35,929 nt of DNA from Microcystis sp. T1-4 (GCF_000297435.1 NZ_CAIP01000119.1:1-35929); one strand, 5' to 3'; positions 7,529-14,830 are shown, numbered from the stretch's first letter. The notes: generated by a model not told the origin, from the sequence alone. Numbers and translations are program-made.

Positions 7529-8981
7529 TCCAACTACCGTGTAACCCGTAGGGAATATGATGTTTAAGATGGATAACTGCTAGGGAATTAGTGATATCTT
7601 TAGCATCTAAGATTACCATATTCGATCGATGATTGGCCGCATCGTAAGTAACTACCAATAACCAACCATCATCTTCAGCGATTCCATCGGGTTTAGGCAC
7701 AAAAACTGGCTCACCCGCAAATCCCCGGGGAGCAAAAGAATGTAATTGTTTTGCTCCCGTTAATAGGTCCAGTTTTAAGATTGCTTGCAAAGGAGCATTA
7801 CCAGTGGCATGATGAGCGGCAGCGATGTATAAATAACGGTAATCTCGACCAACTTTTGCCGGATTGATGCTGGGAAATTCACAACAATGCTCTAGAATAC
7901 ATTCTCTTGTAACGGTATTTTCTGATAAATTTAGTGTAAATCGCCACAGATGTCCGGGAGCTAAACTATCAAAATCTACCGATTGAAAACTGCTATTTGA
8001 ATCCAGTTGTGGTAAGGATTGATAACAAATAGAATCAATATAAATTTTCTCCCCTTGTTCAAAAGCATTGCTATGGTGGAAGACAAAACCCGATGGAGTT
8101 TCTAAAACTTTCACTTCTCCTTTGTTATGATCCCGGGGGATAATAATAATCCTAGTTAACTTGTCCGGTTGATTGATGAGGCATTCTCCCGCACCTTTTA
8201 ACCCAAAAAGAAAGGGAAAAGGATTATAACCAACCGGGTTTTGGAAAAAGATAGCGTAGTGGGGAGTAATAACAAAATCGTGGATAAAACAGAAGCCCGG
8301 TACACTGTGGGTATGACGACGTAATAACTTACCCGTGGGACTAATTTCGTAGAGAGTAATAGCACTCGACAAACCCGTTTTAATGGCAAAATTTACCAGA
8401 CAAGGTTGATAATTATCGAAGATACAAGCGGGATCGATGCGAGGATGAGCGGCAAAAGCATCGCCTTTTTCCAAGATACCATCGAGATAGTCTAAACCAA
8501 TAGTATCAAGGGTTTTAGCATCGAGGCGATGGGGTTCGGCCGCTTCCCAAAGTGCCAGTAATTTATCACCCCAGTAGATAACATTAGTATTAGCAATATT
8601 TTTCAGACGCAAATCAAAAGCATTGCCGAAAATTCCCCCCGGTTTTTTCGTGCCGAAAACACCGCGATAAAGGGGTTTTCCCGCTTCCTTTTCCTTGAGA
8701 TAACCCTCGGTTTTCACAAAACGATTACGATAATGTACGCGCCCATGGTTGAAGCTAATCGCGCTGATCATACCATCCCCATCGAAGGGATGAGCGATCG
8801 CAGTGCCAGCGATATCGAGTAAACCGGGGCCGTTTTTAAAGACTGTACCCTGTAAATCGGGGGGAATTTGCCCCTCGATGTCCTCTACCTCGTAATCGTA
8901 CTCGTTAGGTTGGGATTGATAGCCTTTTTGCCAATCCTGACGATTATAGGATTTTTCGCCAATTGTCGGAGTTAGTACCAT
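7512..8981 (-). CDS. Apocarotenoid-15,15'-oxygenase (carotenoid cleavage dioxygenase)
   Basis: A 489-residue non-haem iron dioxygenase of the RPE65/carotenoid oxygenase family, closely similar in memory to Synechocystis Sll1541 (ACO/Diox1, 490 residues), which cleaves apocarotenals to retinal. Iron-ligand histidines are seen as H179 (HPRIDPA), H234 (FIHDFVITPHYAIF), H302/H303 (FVFHHSNAFE) and H481 (LHGSW). Other family motifs are NGPGLLDI, HPFDGDGM and LRLKNIANTN. The start at ATG 8981 (MVLTPTIGEK) fits the family length; upstream codons in frame to a TTG at 9056 would add 25 residues not seen in homologues, although a strong AAGGAGG motif lies upstream of that longer form. Confidence 0.9.
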   Translation of the reverse strand: MVLTPTIGEKSYNRQDWQKGYQSQPNEYDYEVEDIEGQIPPDLQGTVFKNGPGLLDIAGTAIAHPFDGDGMISAISFNHGRVHYRNRFVKTEGYLKEKEAGKPLYRGVFGTKKPGGIFGNAFDLRLKNIANTNVIYWGDKLLALWEAAEPHRLDAKTLDTIGLDYLDGILEKGDAFAAHPRIDPACIFDNYQPCLVNFAIKTGLSSAITLYEISPTGKLLRRHTHSVPGFCFIHDFVITPHYAIFFQNPVGYNPFPFLFGLKGAGECLINQPDKLTRIIIIPRDHNKGEVKVLETPSGFVFHHSNAFEQGEKIYIDSICYQSLPQLDSNSSFQSVDFDSLAPGHLWRFTLNLSENTVTRECILEHCCEFPSINPAKVGRDYRYLYIAAAHHATGNAPLQAILKLDLLTGAKQLHSFAPRGFAGEPVFVPKPDGIAEDDGWLLVVTYDAANHRSNMVILDAKDITNSLAVIHLKHHIPYGLHGSWTRQCF

Positions 8982-9095
8982 AGTAGTTTTAGGTTTATAT
9001 TTACTTTTCTTAACATAACTTAAAACTACCAGAGCTAAAAAGAAGGGGGTGGCCAATCATTTTTTCAGCTTATTCACCCCCTCCTTGCCGTCGTG

Positions 9096-11267
9096 TTATT
9101 TAACAAACAACATTTCTTGATAGGTAGGTAGCGGCCAGAAATTGTCGGCCACTTCTCCTTCCAGCGTGTCAGCATATTCGCGCACCTTATCCATCAAGGG
9201 ACGGATCGTTTGAGCGGAATACTGCATATGTTCCTCGATCGAGTCAAAATCGTGTTTAGCAATGGCCTCACTCAGTTTACCAACGCTATCCATCATTAAC
9301 TTAATCAGATTCGAGACGGTTTGGGCGTTTTCCTTATTGATCTCGATGCCGATCGCCGCAGCATTAGCGATCGCCAAAGACAATTCCGACAAGTAGCGAA
9401 CAGCAGCGGGATAAATAATCGTTTTAGCCATACTTACCACCAGTTTCGCCTCCACTTCGATGGCCAGTAAATACTGTTCCGCATAGACATCGAAACGACT
9501 TTCCAGTTCAACGGGGGTAAACACACCCATGCGGGTAAACAGTTCTTCAATATAATCAGCTTTCAGCACGGGTAAAGCATCGGCAGTGGTGCGGAGATTA
9601 GCCAAACCGCGCTCTTCTACCGCCATTTTGTGCCATTCCGGGGAATATCCGTTACCTCCGAAGATCACATTTCTGTGCTTGTCCATGATCTCCTTGAGAA
9701 CACCCTCGGCGGCAGTATTGAGGTCTTCCCCGGCTTTCATCCGGCTTTCTAAGTTATCCGCCACCCAAGTCAGGGAATCGGCTAGAATCGTGTTCATCGC
9801 CACCAGCGGCCCGGAAACTGACTGATTAGAACCCACAGCGCGGAATTCAAAGCGATTGCCCGTAAAAGCAAAAGGAGAGGTACGATTGCGATCGCCAGGA
9901 TCCTTGGGGAATACCGGCAGGGTATCGACACCCAGATCCATCAACCCCGGGGCATCAGAACCCTCAATTCGGCCTTGGCTAATTTGGTCGAATACCTTTT
10001 CTAACTGGCTGCCCAAATATACCGAAATAATGGCGGGAGGAGCTTCATTTGCCCCCAAACGGTGATCATTGCTGGCGGTAGCCACCACTGCGCGTAAAAG
10101 CGCCCCGTACTTGTGAACGCCACGAATCACCGCCCCACAGAATAACAAAAACTGCATATTAGCGTGGGGAGTATCGCCCGGATCCAACAGATTGCCCTGG
10201 GTGGCGTTGCCGACGGACCAGTTAACGTGTTTTCCCGAACCATTAATTCCGGCAAAGGGTTTTTCATGCAGTAGGCAGACAAAACCGTGTTTTTTAGCCG
10301 TACTTTTCAGCAAAGTCATAATTAACTGCTGATGGTCACTGGCCACGTTGGCAGCCTCGAAAAAGGGGGCAATCTCGAACTGTCCGGGAGCGACTTCGTT
10401 ATGGCGGGTTTTGGCCGGAATGCCGAGGCGATACATTCTTTCCTCCACTTCCTGCATAAAAACCTGAACCCGTTCGGGAATCGCGCCAAAATAATGATCG
10501 TCGAACTGTTGACCCTTAGCGGCGGGTTTACCAAATAGGGTGCGACCGGTGAGCAGTAAATCGGGGCGACTATGGGCAAAATGAGCATCTACGAGGAAAT
10601 ATTCCTGTTCAGCACCGCAGCTGGAGTTAACGGGGGCGACTTCCGTATGTCCTAAGAGCTTCAGCACCCTGGTGGCGGCTTTACTCATCGATGAAATCGA
10701 GCGTAAAAGCGGCGTTTTTTTGTCGAGGGCCTCTCCTGTCCAAGAGATGAAAACCGTGGGAATACACAGGGTGACACCATTATCCGTCTCCATGACGTAG
10801 GCGGGACTGGTGACATCCCAAGCGGTGTAACCCCGCGCTTCAAAGGTGGAGCGAAGTCCGCCGTTAGGAAAGGAGGATCCGTCCGGTTCCCCCTGTACTA
10901 AGACTTTGCCCGTAAATTCTGTGATCACCGAGCCGTCGCTCTGCACGGAGATAAAACCATCGTGTTTTTCGGCGGTGGCGTTGGTCATCGGATAGAAGAC
11001 GTGGGCATAGTACAGCGCCCCTTTGGACGTGGCCCAATCCTTCATCGCAGCCGCCACCGCACTGGCGATGGAAACGTCTAATTTTCCCCCGGTTAAAATC
11101 GTGTTTTTGACCGACTTGAATACATCTTTGGGAAGACTGGCCTGCATTTTGCTCAGGGTAAAGACATCGGTTGCCCAGAGGGCCTCTAAACGCTGAGGAA
11201 TTTTGCTAGGTAGGGGTTTACGGTCTGTGACTTGAGAGATAGCTTGAACACGGGTTCCATAACTCAT
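9096..11267 (-). CDS. glnN: Type III glutamine synthetase
   Basis: A 723-residue glutamine synthetase of the large GSIII type, which makes glutamine from glutamate, ammonia and ATP as a dodecamer. Visible motifs are ETDNGVTLCIPTVFISW (about 159-175), NSSCGAEQEYFLVD (about 214-227), RHNEVAPGQFEIAP (about 286-299), the ATP-binding loop INGSGKHVNWS (about 341-351) and SNDHRLGANEAPPAIIS (about 397-413). The C-terminal helical extension typical of GSIII is complete. In non-diazotrophic cyanobacteria glnN is usually induced by nitrogen starvation through NtcA. I looked for GTA-N8-TAC upstream and found no good match, so the regulation here is unsupported. Confidence 0.96.
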   Translation of the reverse strand: MSYGTRVQAISQVTDRKPLPSKIPQRLEALWATDVFTLSKMQASLPKDVFKSVKNTILTGGKLDVSIASAVAAAMKDWATSKGALYYAHVFYPMTNATAEKHDGFISVQSDGSVITEFTGKVLVQGEPDGSSFPNGGLRSTFEARGYTAWDVTSPAYVMETDNGVTLCIPTVFISWTGEALDKKTPLLRSISSMSKAATRVLKLLGHTEVAPVNSSCGAEQEYFLVDAHFAHSRPDLLLTGRTLFGKPAAKGQQFDDHYFGAIPERVQVFMQEVEERMYRLGIPAKTRHNEVAPGQFEIAPFFEAANVASDHQQLIMTLLKSTAKKHGFVCLLHEKPFAGINGSGKHVNWSVGNATQGNLLDPGDTPHANMQFLLFCGAVIRGVHKYGALLRAVVATASNDHRLGANEAPPAIISVYLGSQLEKVFDQISQGRIEGSDAPGLMDLGVDTLPVFPKDPGDRNRTSPFAFTGNRFEFRAVGSNQSVSGPLVAMNTILADSLTWVADNLESRMKAGEDLNTAAEGVLKEIMDKHRNVIFGGNGYSPEWHKMAVEERGLANLRTTADALPVLKADYIEELFTRMGVFTPVELESRFDVYAEQYLLAIEVEAKLVVSMAKTIIYPAAVRYLSELSLAIANAAAIGIEINKENAQTVSNLIKLMMDSVGKLSEAIAKHDFDSIEEHMQYSAQTIRPLMDKVREYADTLEGEVADNFWPLPTYQEMLFVK

Positions 11268-11634
11268 AAGTATTTTTCCTATTTTGTTGTGTCGTGGATA
11301 AGGGGTTACTTTACTTAGGCGATGACAAGTTTCCTACTAACTTTGATGTTGAAGTCCGGTCAGAGGCTATTCTCCGCTTAATAATTTTGATCCCACGGCA
11401 CAAGCTTCTCTGCGGTTTTTATCTGCTTGCGCCGGCCTCTTTCCCGATCAATTAGCAACACCAGCCTTAATCTTAAGAACAGATGATCGAGAGATTTGTA
11501 TCAAACATTACAAATATCCTAAACCCGATCTTCCCCAAGCGATCGCACTGAGAAAACGGGTTTCTTTGAGAAACCTGTTTTCTGGAGTATAGATAAAACT
11601 CTATACATCTATGCAATCGATAAAAAAGTGATAT
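11268..11634. other. Non-coding stretch with a decayed open frame (11353-11592)
   Basis: Upstream of glnN there is no intact gene. On the + strand one frame stays open from 11353 to TAG 11590-11592 with coding-like sequence, for example SLRFLSACAGLFPDQLATPA and REICIKHYKYPKPDLPQAIA, but without a start codon. It is interrupted near its end by palindrome copy 1. It is probably the remnant of a gene I cannot name. The glnN promoter must lie at about 11270-11350, where no confident -35/-10 pair was seen. Confidence 0.4.
11552..11584. repeat. 33-bp palindrome, copy 1
   Basis: Core GAAAACGGGTTTC, loop TTTGA, then GAAACCTGTTTTC and TG. One arm position is G opposite T rather than a Watson-Crick pair. 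It lies inside the decayed open frame at 11353-11592 and is followed, as in all copies, by GA. Confidence 0.85.
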
Positions 11635-11664
11635 TTGACAAAATCGGGGGGGGGGGGGTATGAT
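11635..11664 (+). promoter_or_regulatory. Sigma70-type promoter with G13 spacer
   Basis: TTGACA (11635-11640) and TATGAT (11659-11664) are separated by 18 bases consisting of AAATC and 13 consecutive G (11646-11658). Both hexamers are near consensus and the spacing is in the functional range. Loss or gain of Gs by slippage would change the spacing directly, a known mechanism of phase variation in other bacteria. It would drive the PEP-CTERM gene starting at 11693; transcription should begin near 11671. Confidence 0.65.
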
Positions 11665-11692
11665 TTTTGGTGGAATTTACCCAAAATTGCTC

Positions 11693-12391
11693 ATGAATAC
11701 TACAACTAACTTCAAATCTCTGTCTGGTGTCGGTGTTGTCCTCGCCGGCACAGTTAGCGCCATCGCTGGAATGACTGTCCTCCCCGCCAGCGCCGTCACC
11801 TTTACTGGAACTGGTACTGGTTTCAACATCCCCGACAACAACGCCACAGGTGCTTCCAGCACTATTACCGTTCCCACCGGTTCCAACTTCCTGATCACCA
11901 ACATCACCGTCACCCTCAATAACCTAACCCACACCTTCGTCGGTGATTTGATCGCCAATCTCACCTACGTCCCAACCAACACGACAGTCACTCTGTTCAA
12001 CCGGATTGGTCTGGTTAGCAGTGGGCAGGGTGACTCCAGCAACTTCAACGGCAACTACAGCTTCAATGATGCCTTTACCGGCAACATCTGGTCCGTAGCG
12101 GCTTCCGGAGATGCTAGCTTTAACATCCCCAGCGGCAACTACTTCCCCACCGGTGCGGATAGTGGCACCCTTGTTCCCATACTCACTTCCTTGGGTGGAT
12201 CCCAGACCGCTGGCGACTGGCGGCTGAGGATTTCAGATCTTTCGGGTGGTGATGCTGGCAGTCTTGGCAGTTGGACGCTGAATTTGGAGGGGACTCCCAT
12301 TGCTCCCGTTTCTGTTCCCGAATCAAATTCTGTCTTAGGTTTGCTGGCCCTAGGCTTACTGGGAACGGCAGCGGCATTTAAGCGCCATTAG
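11693..12391 (+). CDS. PEP-CTERM protein with proprotein convertase P-like domain
   Basis: A 232-residue exported protein. It has a signal peptide (hydrophobic run ending LPASAV near residue 37), then a jelly-roll-type domain whose motifs FVGDLIANLTY (about 84-94) and GDWRLRISDLSGGDAGSLGS (about 179-198, followed by WTLNL) are those of P/Homo-B domains that accompany subtilisin-like proteases. It ends with a PEP-CTERM-like signal, VPESNSVLGLLALGLLG, and the basic tail KRH, with PES replacing PEP. There is no protease domain. ATG 11693 is preferred: an upstream in-frame ATG at 11660 overlaps the -10 box of the promoter and would not be in its transcript. There is no clear ribosome binding site. 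Confidence 0.8.
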   Translation: MNTTTNFKSLSGVGVVLAGTVSAIAGMTVLPASAVTFTGTGTGFNIPDNNATGASSTITVPTGSNFLITNITVTLNNLTHTFVGDLIANLTYVPTNTTVTLFNRIGLVSSGQGDSSNFNGNYSFNDAFTGNIWSVAASGDASFNIPSGNYFPTGADSGTLVPILTSLGGSQTAGDWRLRISDLSGGDAGSLGSWTLNLEGTPIAPVSVPESNSVLGLLALGLLGTAAAFKRH

Positions 12392-12401
12392 GGCAGCCAT
12401 A

Positions 12402-12434
12402 GAAAACGGGTTTCTCAAAGAAACCCGTTTTCTG
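12402..12434. repeat. 33-bp palindrome, copy 2 (loop inverted)
   Basis: Perfect arms GAAAACGGGTTTC and GAAACCCGTTTTC, but the five-base loop reads TCAAA, the exact reverse complement of TTTGA in copies 1, 4, 5 and 6. It lies between the converging ends of the PEP-CTERM gene and the yoeB gene, where it could also act as a terminator. Preceded by CCATA, as copies 4 and 6 are. Confidence 0.88.
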
Positions 12435-12449
12435 GAATACATAAGCTGT

Positions 12450-12722
12450 TTAAGTATAGTGATATCGTGCTGCTAAAAACTCAATGCGGTCATCTTTGAC
12501 TCGATAGACTAGACGGTGTTCTGTGGTAATTCGGCGTGACCAAGTATTAGCTTCAAGATACTTTATGGGTTCTGGTTTGCCTATTCCAGTAAAGGGATCG
12601 GCGGTGACAGATTCTACGAGATCGAGTAGGCGAAAGGCGATTTTTTTATCTGTTTTGTACCACCATCTTAAATCTTCTCGAAATTGACTGTCAAAGACAA
12701 TTGCCCTACTCTTGGCGTTCAA
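12450..12722 (-). CDS. yoeB: YoeB family toxin (RelE-like mRNA interferase)
   Basis: A 90-residue RelE-superfamily toxin that cleaves mRNA at the ribosomal A site. YoeB signatures are LRWWYKTDKK (18-27), the GKPEP motif (48-52, with the catalytic Glu at 51), TWSRRITTEHRLVYRV (60-75) and the C-terminal RYHY (86-89, catalytic His 88). All residues important in E. coli YoeB therefore appear present. The start at 12722 is TTG and overlaps the end of the antitoxin gene by 17 bases, the usual arrangement that keeps the toxin translationally dependent on the antitoxin. Confidence 0.92.
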   Translation of the reverse strand: MNAKSRAIVFDSQFREDLRWWYKTDKKIAFRLLDLVESVTADPFTGIGKPEPIKYLEANTWSRRITTEHRLVYRVKDDRIEFLAARYHYT

Positions 12723-13005
12723 TTCCTAACTCCTGACAAAGTTCTGTAACTGTCTGTCCCGGTATTGTTTGAACGTCCCTCTCCATTGAACGTTCCAGTG
12801 CTGCCAATAACTTTCGAGCATTCGCAGGCGATCGCAAAAGATAAACGGTTTCTAATAAGCCAGTTAATTCCTCTGCGCTCAATAGTGCCATATCTTTATG
12901 ACCAGGGCGCGTAATAATCGCCATACTATTCTCGCTTTCCAATCGATCCAGAAGGCTCGCTAAATTTTCTTGAGCTTGAGTGTAGGTAGTTTGGATAGAA
13001 AACAT
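12706..13005 (-). CDS. yefM: YefM/Phd family antitoxin
   Basis: A 99-residue antitoxin that neutralises YoeB and represses its own operon through an N-terminal Phd/YefM fold. The sequence IQTTYTQAQENLASLLDRLE (4-23), then MAIITRPGHKDMALLSAEEL (28-47) and LLETVYLLRSPANARKLL, is typical. It is upstream of the toxin and overlaps it by 17 bases. It is somewhat longer than E. coli YefM because of a C-terminal extension ending QELGIERQE. The operator should lie at 13006-13050, between the start codon and palindrome copy 3. Confidence 0.92.
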   Translation of the reverse strand: MFSIQTTYTQAQENLASLLDRLESENSMAIITRPGHKDMALLSAEELTGLLETVYLLRSPANARKLLAALERSMERDVQTIPGQTVTELCQELGIERQE

Positions 13006-13054
13006 AAGGCGAGGGCAACGAGTTGATTCGATTTTAGCTTATTTCATCAACTGA

Positions 13055-13087
13055 GAAAACGGGTTTTTTAAAGAAACCCGTTTTCTG
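13055..13087. repeat. 33-bp palindrome, copy 3
   Basis: Core GAAAACGGGTTTTTTAAAG with right arm AAACCCGTTTTC then TG. The loop has diverged to TTAAA-like sequence. It lies 50 bases upstream of the yefM start. Confidence 0.82.
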
Positions 13088-13129
13088 GACTTAGGGCGAT
13101 CGATCTTCACTCCTACCTCATCCCAGAAT

Positions 13130-13235
13130 AATTGACGAAAAACATCGATAAAACCCTATATAATCGCTTAAAACAGCGATACTTGACAAAATCGGGGGGG
13201 GATAGGCTTTTGGATAGAATTTACCAAAAGACAGG
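13130..13235. repeat. Diverged copy of the poly-G promoter region
   Basis: The segment matches 11587-11690 over about 90 bases: GATAAAACCCTATA, TTGACAAAATC, a G run, then TTTTGGATAGAATTTACC. TTGACA is at 13183-13188 but the G tract has only eight Gs (13194-13201) and the -10 position reads poorly (ATAGGC), so it is probably inactive. The downstream sequence no longer matches the PEP-CTERM gene; only the control region was duplicated or retained. The rest of 13006-13383 holds two palindrome copies and a HIP1 site and no gene. Confidence 0.7.
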
Positions 13236-13260
13236 ACTTGGTTCCCTAATCCGTGCCATA

Positions 13261-13293
13261 GAAAACGGGTTTCTTTGAGAAACCCCTTTTCTG
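13261..13293. repeat. 33-bp palindrome, copy 4
   Basis: Left arm GAAAACGGGTTTC, loop TTTGA, right arm GAAACCCCTTTTC: one C-C mismatch, an intermediate between the CGGG/CCCG form of copies 2, 3 and 5 and the GGGG/CCCC form of copy 6. Preceded by CCATA. Confidence 0.85.
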
Positions 13294-13383
13294 GAATAAG
13301 CCGCGATCGCTAGGAGTTGCTAACTCGCGCTAGACTGGATTCAAATAATTAACTTCCAATCAATTCAAAGCAAGGACAAACCC

Positions 13384-13596
13384 ATGAAATATCGCGTCTT
13401 AATTGAGCAAGATGAAGATGGCATTTATGTGGCTGAAGTTCCCTCCCTACCCGGCTGTATTTCTCAAGGCAATACGCGGTTCGAGTTACTCGCCAACATT
13501 CAGGAAGCAATTGCTTTATATCTAGAAAGCCTAGAAGCGCACAATGAACCGATTCCACCACCAATTTCTGAGGAACTGGTAGAGGTTAAATTATGA
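13384..13596 (+). CDS. hicB: HicB family antitoxin
   Basis: A 70-residue protein with the HicB partial RNase H-like fold: MKYRVLIEQDEDGIYVAEVP (1-20), LPGCISQG (22-29) and the helix ANIQEAIALYLESLE (37-51). HicB binds and silences the HicA mRNA interferase. The gene overlaps the downstream hicA start by four bases (ATGA at 13593-13596). Here hicA is broken after 30 residues, so this antitoxin may have no toxin left to restrain. AAGGA upstream (near 13372) is a plausible ribosome binding site. Confidence 0.88.
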   Translation: MKYRVLIEQDEDGIYVAEVPSLPGCISQGNTRFELLANIQEAIALYLESLEAHNEPIPPPISEELVEVKL

Positions 13597-13727
13597 GTGA
13601 ACTCCCTCCTATCGCTGGTCGCCAAGTCGTTAAAGCACTGGGCAAGATTGGCTACGAATTAGATCGGCAGCGAGGAAGTCATAAATCGCCAATTCAAAAA
13701 TATACTATTAAACAATGTAAACGCTAT
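13593..13727 (+). pseudogene. hicA: hicA toxin fragment joined to another gene
   Basis: The first 30 codons read MSELPPIAGRQVVKALGKIG followed by YELDRQRGSH, an excellent match to the N-terminus of HicA toxins including the active-site His in the GSH motif. After His30 the sequence changes abruptly to KSPIQKYTIKQCKRY, unlike HicA, and runs in frame into the antitoxin-like protein that starts at ATG 13728. The double-stranded RNA-binding fold is therefore incomplete and the toxin is almost certainly inactive. The join is at about 13683. Confidence 0.75.
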
Positions 13728-14000
13728 ATGAGTCAATCTGCTACTGCAATCAATACTAAACTAATTGATTCCCTTGCTCAAATTATCCTTTCCTTAACTG
13801 ACGAAGAACAACAGCTTCTCCTACAAAAAATTCAGCATCCAGCCTTATCTGATGTCAATTGTCATCAAGGTTTTCCCTTTGATGTTCAAATTCCTAATAC
13901 AGAAACGCTCGCCGCCATTGAAGAAGTAGAAAAACATCCTGAGCGTCTTAAGCGTTATACTAGCGTTGGGCAGATGTTCGAGGATTGGAACAGTGATTAA
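13728..14000 (+). CDS. RelB-like antitoxin, toxin missing
   Basis: A 90-residue protein whose start (INTKLIDSLAQIILSLTDEE and QQLLLQKI) resembles the N-terminus of several cyanobacterial antitoxins and whose end (IPNTETLAAIEEVEKHPERL then KRYTSVGQMFEDW) resembles RelB. It may be a mosaic of two antitoxins. It could be translated from ATG 13728 or as the C-terminal part of a 135-residue hicA' fusion from 13593; there is no ribosome binding site at 13728. No RelE-type toxin follows: the next open codons (GTG 13994 to TAA 14065-14067) encode only 24 residues of no recognisable family. Confidence 0.55.
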   Translation: MSQSATAINTKLIDSLAQIILSLTDEEQQLLLQKIQHPALSDVNCHQGFPFDVQIPNTETLAAIEEVEKHPERLKRYTSVGQMFEDWNSD

Positions 14001-14069
14001 GACAACCCAAGTGCGGATTCCTGCCTTGATGCGTAGTGTCGAAGAAATTAAACTTGAATGGAGTTAAAT

Positions 14070-14348
14070 ATGGATTTTGTTCCTCAGCTTCCCCGGGATT
14101 CTGATCAACTTAAGCAAACTTTGGCAAAAGCACACCGCAATTGTCAAGAGATGGAATTAGTTCGATTACAATTAGAAGAAGCGATTAGTCGCTTAGAAGC
14201 GGAAAATCGTCAAAGACGAAGACAGCAGTTAGAAAACCTAGAAAACGGGTTTCTTTGAGAAACCCGTTTTCTGGAGAAACAGGGCAAAATTATCGCCAAG
14301 TTCAAAACAACTGATCATCAAATCGACAATCTTCGAGACAATAACTGA
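14070..14348 (+). pseudogene. Coiled-coil protein gene split by palindrome copy 5
   Basis: From ATG 14070 (GGAG ribosome binding site at 14060-14063) the frame encodes a charged coiled coil: DQLKQTLAKAHRNCQEMELV then RLQLEEAISRLEAENRQRRR. It stops at TGA 14256-14258, which lies in the loop of a 33-bp palindrome (14241-14273). Beyond the palindrome the same frame continues for 24 more codons (EKQGKIIAKFKTTDHQIDNL and RDNN) to TGA 14346-14348. Removing the 33 bases restores an uninterrupted frame of 81 codons with continuous heptad-like sequence (LENL-EKQGKI). The function is unknown. The truncated 62-residue product could still be made. Confidence 0.6.
14241..14273. repeat. 33-bp palindrome, copy 5, inside a gene
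   Basis: Perfect arms GAAAACGGGTTTC / GAAACCCGTTTTC with loop TTTGA. Its length is a multiple of three, so it inserts eleven codons without shifting the frame, but in this orientation the loop supplies the stop codon TGA (14256-14258). Confidence 0.9.
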
Positions 14349-14363
14349 GCTTTATTCCTGTCA

Positions 14364-14609
14364 ATGATGCTAACAAAATATCTAAAACAAGCAATGGAAC
14401 TGGCAACTTATGAAGTTCTAGAAGACGGTACTTTTTATGGAGAAATTCCGGGATTTGAGGGAGTATATGCTAATGAAACAACCCTCGAAGCTACTAAGGA
14501 ACAGTTACAGGAAGTTTTGGAAGGCTGGGTTATTTTAGGACTACGCTTACAGCATCAGTTACCGATTGTTGACGGTATCAATCTAACCCCTCAACAAAAA
14601 ATCGCCTGA
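14364..14609 (+). CDS. hicB: HicB family antitoxin
   Basis: An 81-residue antitoxin of the longer cyanobacterial HicB type: MLTKYLKQAMELATYEVLED, then GTFYGEIPGFEGVYANETTL and the helix EQLQEVLEGWVILGLRLQH, ending LPIVDGINL. Two adjacent ATGs (14364 and 14367) are possible; MLTKY at 14367 matches the usual family start. It overlaps the toxin gene by one base (TGATG at 14607-14611). Together with the next gene it forms the only apparently complete HicBA module in this island. Confidence 0.9.
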   Translation: MMLTKYLKQAMELATYEVLEDGTFYGEIPGFEGVYANETTLEATKEQLQEVLEGWVILGLRLQHQLPIVDGINLTPQQKIA

Positions 14610-14830
14610 TGCCACCTTTTGCCCCCATCAAAAGGAAAGAGTTAATTCGCCAGTTGAGAAAGCTGGGATTTTCTGGTCCTCTGGTAGGAGGAAATCATCA
14701 ATATATGGTGCAGGGAAAGTTAAAAATCTGGATTCCTAATCCACACCAAGGAGATATCAGTAAAAGCTTGCTGGCTAAAATTTTACAACAAGCAAATATT
14801 AGTAGAGAAGAATGGGAAAAATTACGTTAA
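14609..14830 (+). CDS. hicA: HicA family toxin
   Basis: A 73-residue mRNA interferase with the dsRBD-like HicA fold: PIKRKELIRQLRKLGFSGPL (6-25), the active-site His in GGNHQYM (27-33), a basic strand KLKIWIPNPHQGDIS and the final helix LLAKILQQANISREEWEKL. Length and order are normal. Translation is coupled to hicB through TGATG. Unlike the fragment at 13593 it appears intact. Confidence 0.9.
   Translation: MPPFAPIKRKELIRQLRKLGFSGPLVGGNHQYMVQGKLKIWIPNPHQGDISKSLLAKILQQANISREEWEKLR

Noticed and set aside
11268..11400. NtcA box for glnN
   Set aside because: The best candidate on the minus strand has GTA followed eight bases later by GTC rather than TAC, and its distance to a possible -10 is wrong.
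11660..11692. Earlier start codon for the PEP-CTERM gene
   Set aside because: The ATG at 11660 overlaps the -10 hexamer of the promoter, so the transcript could not contain it, and the added residues precede a normal signal peptide.
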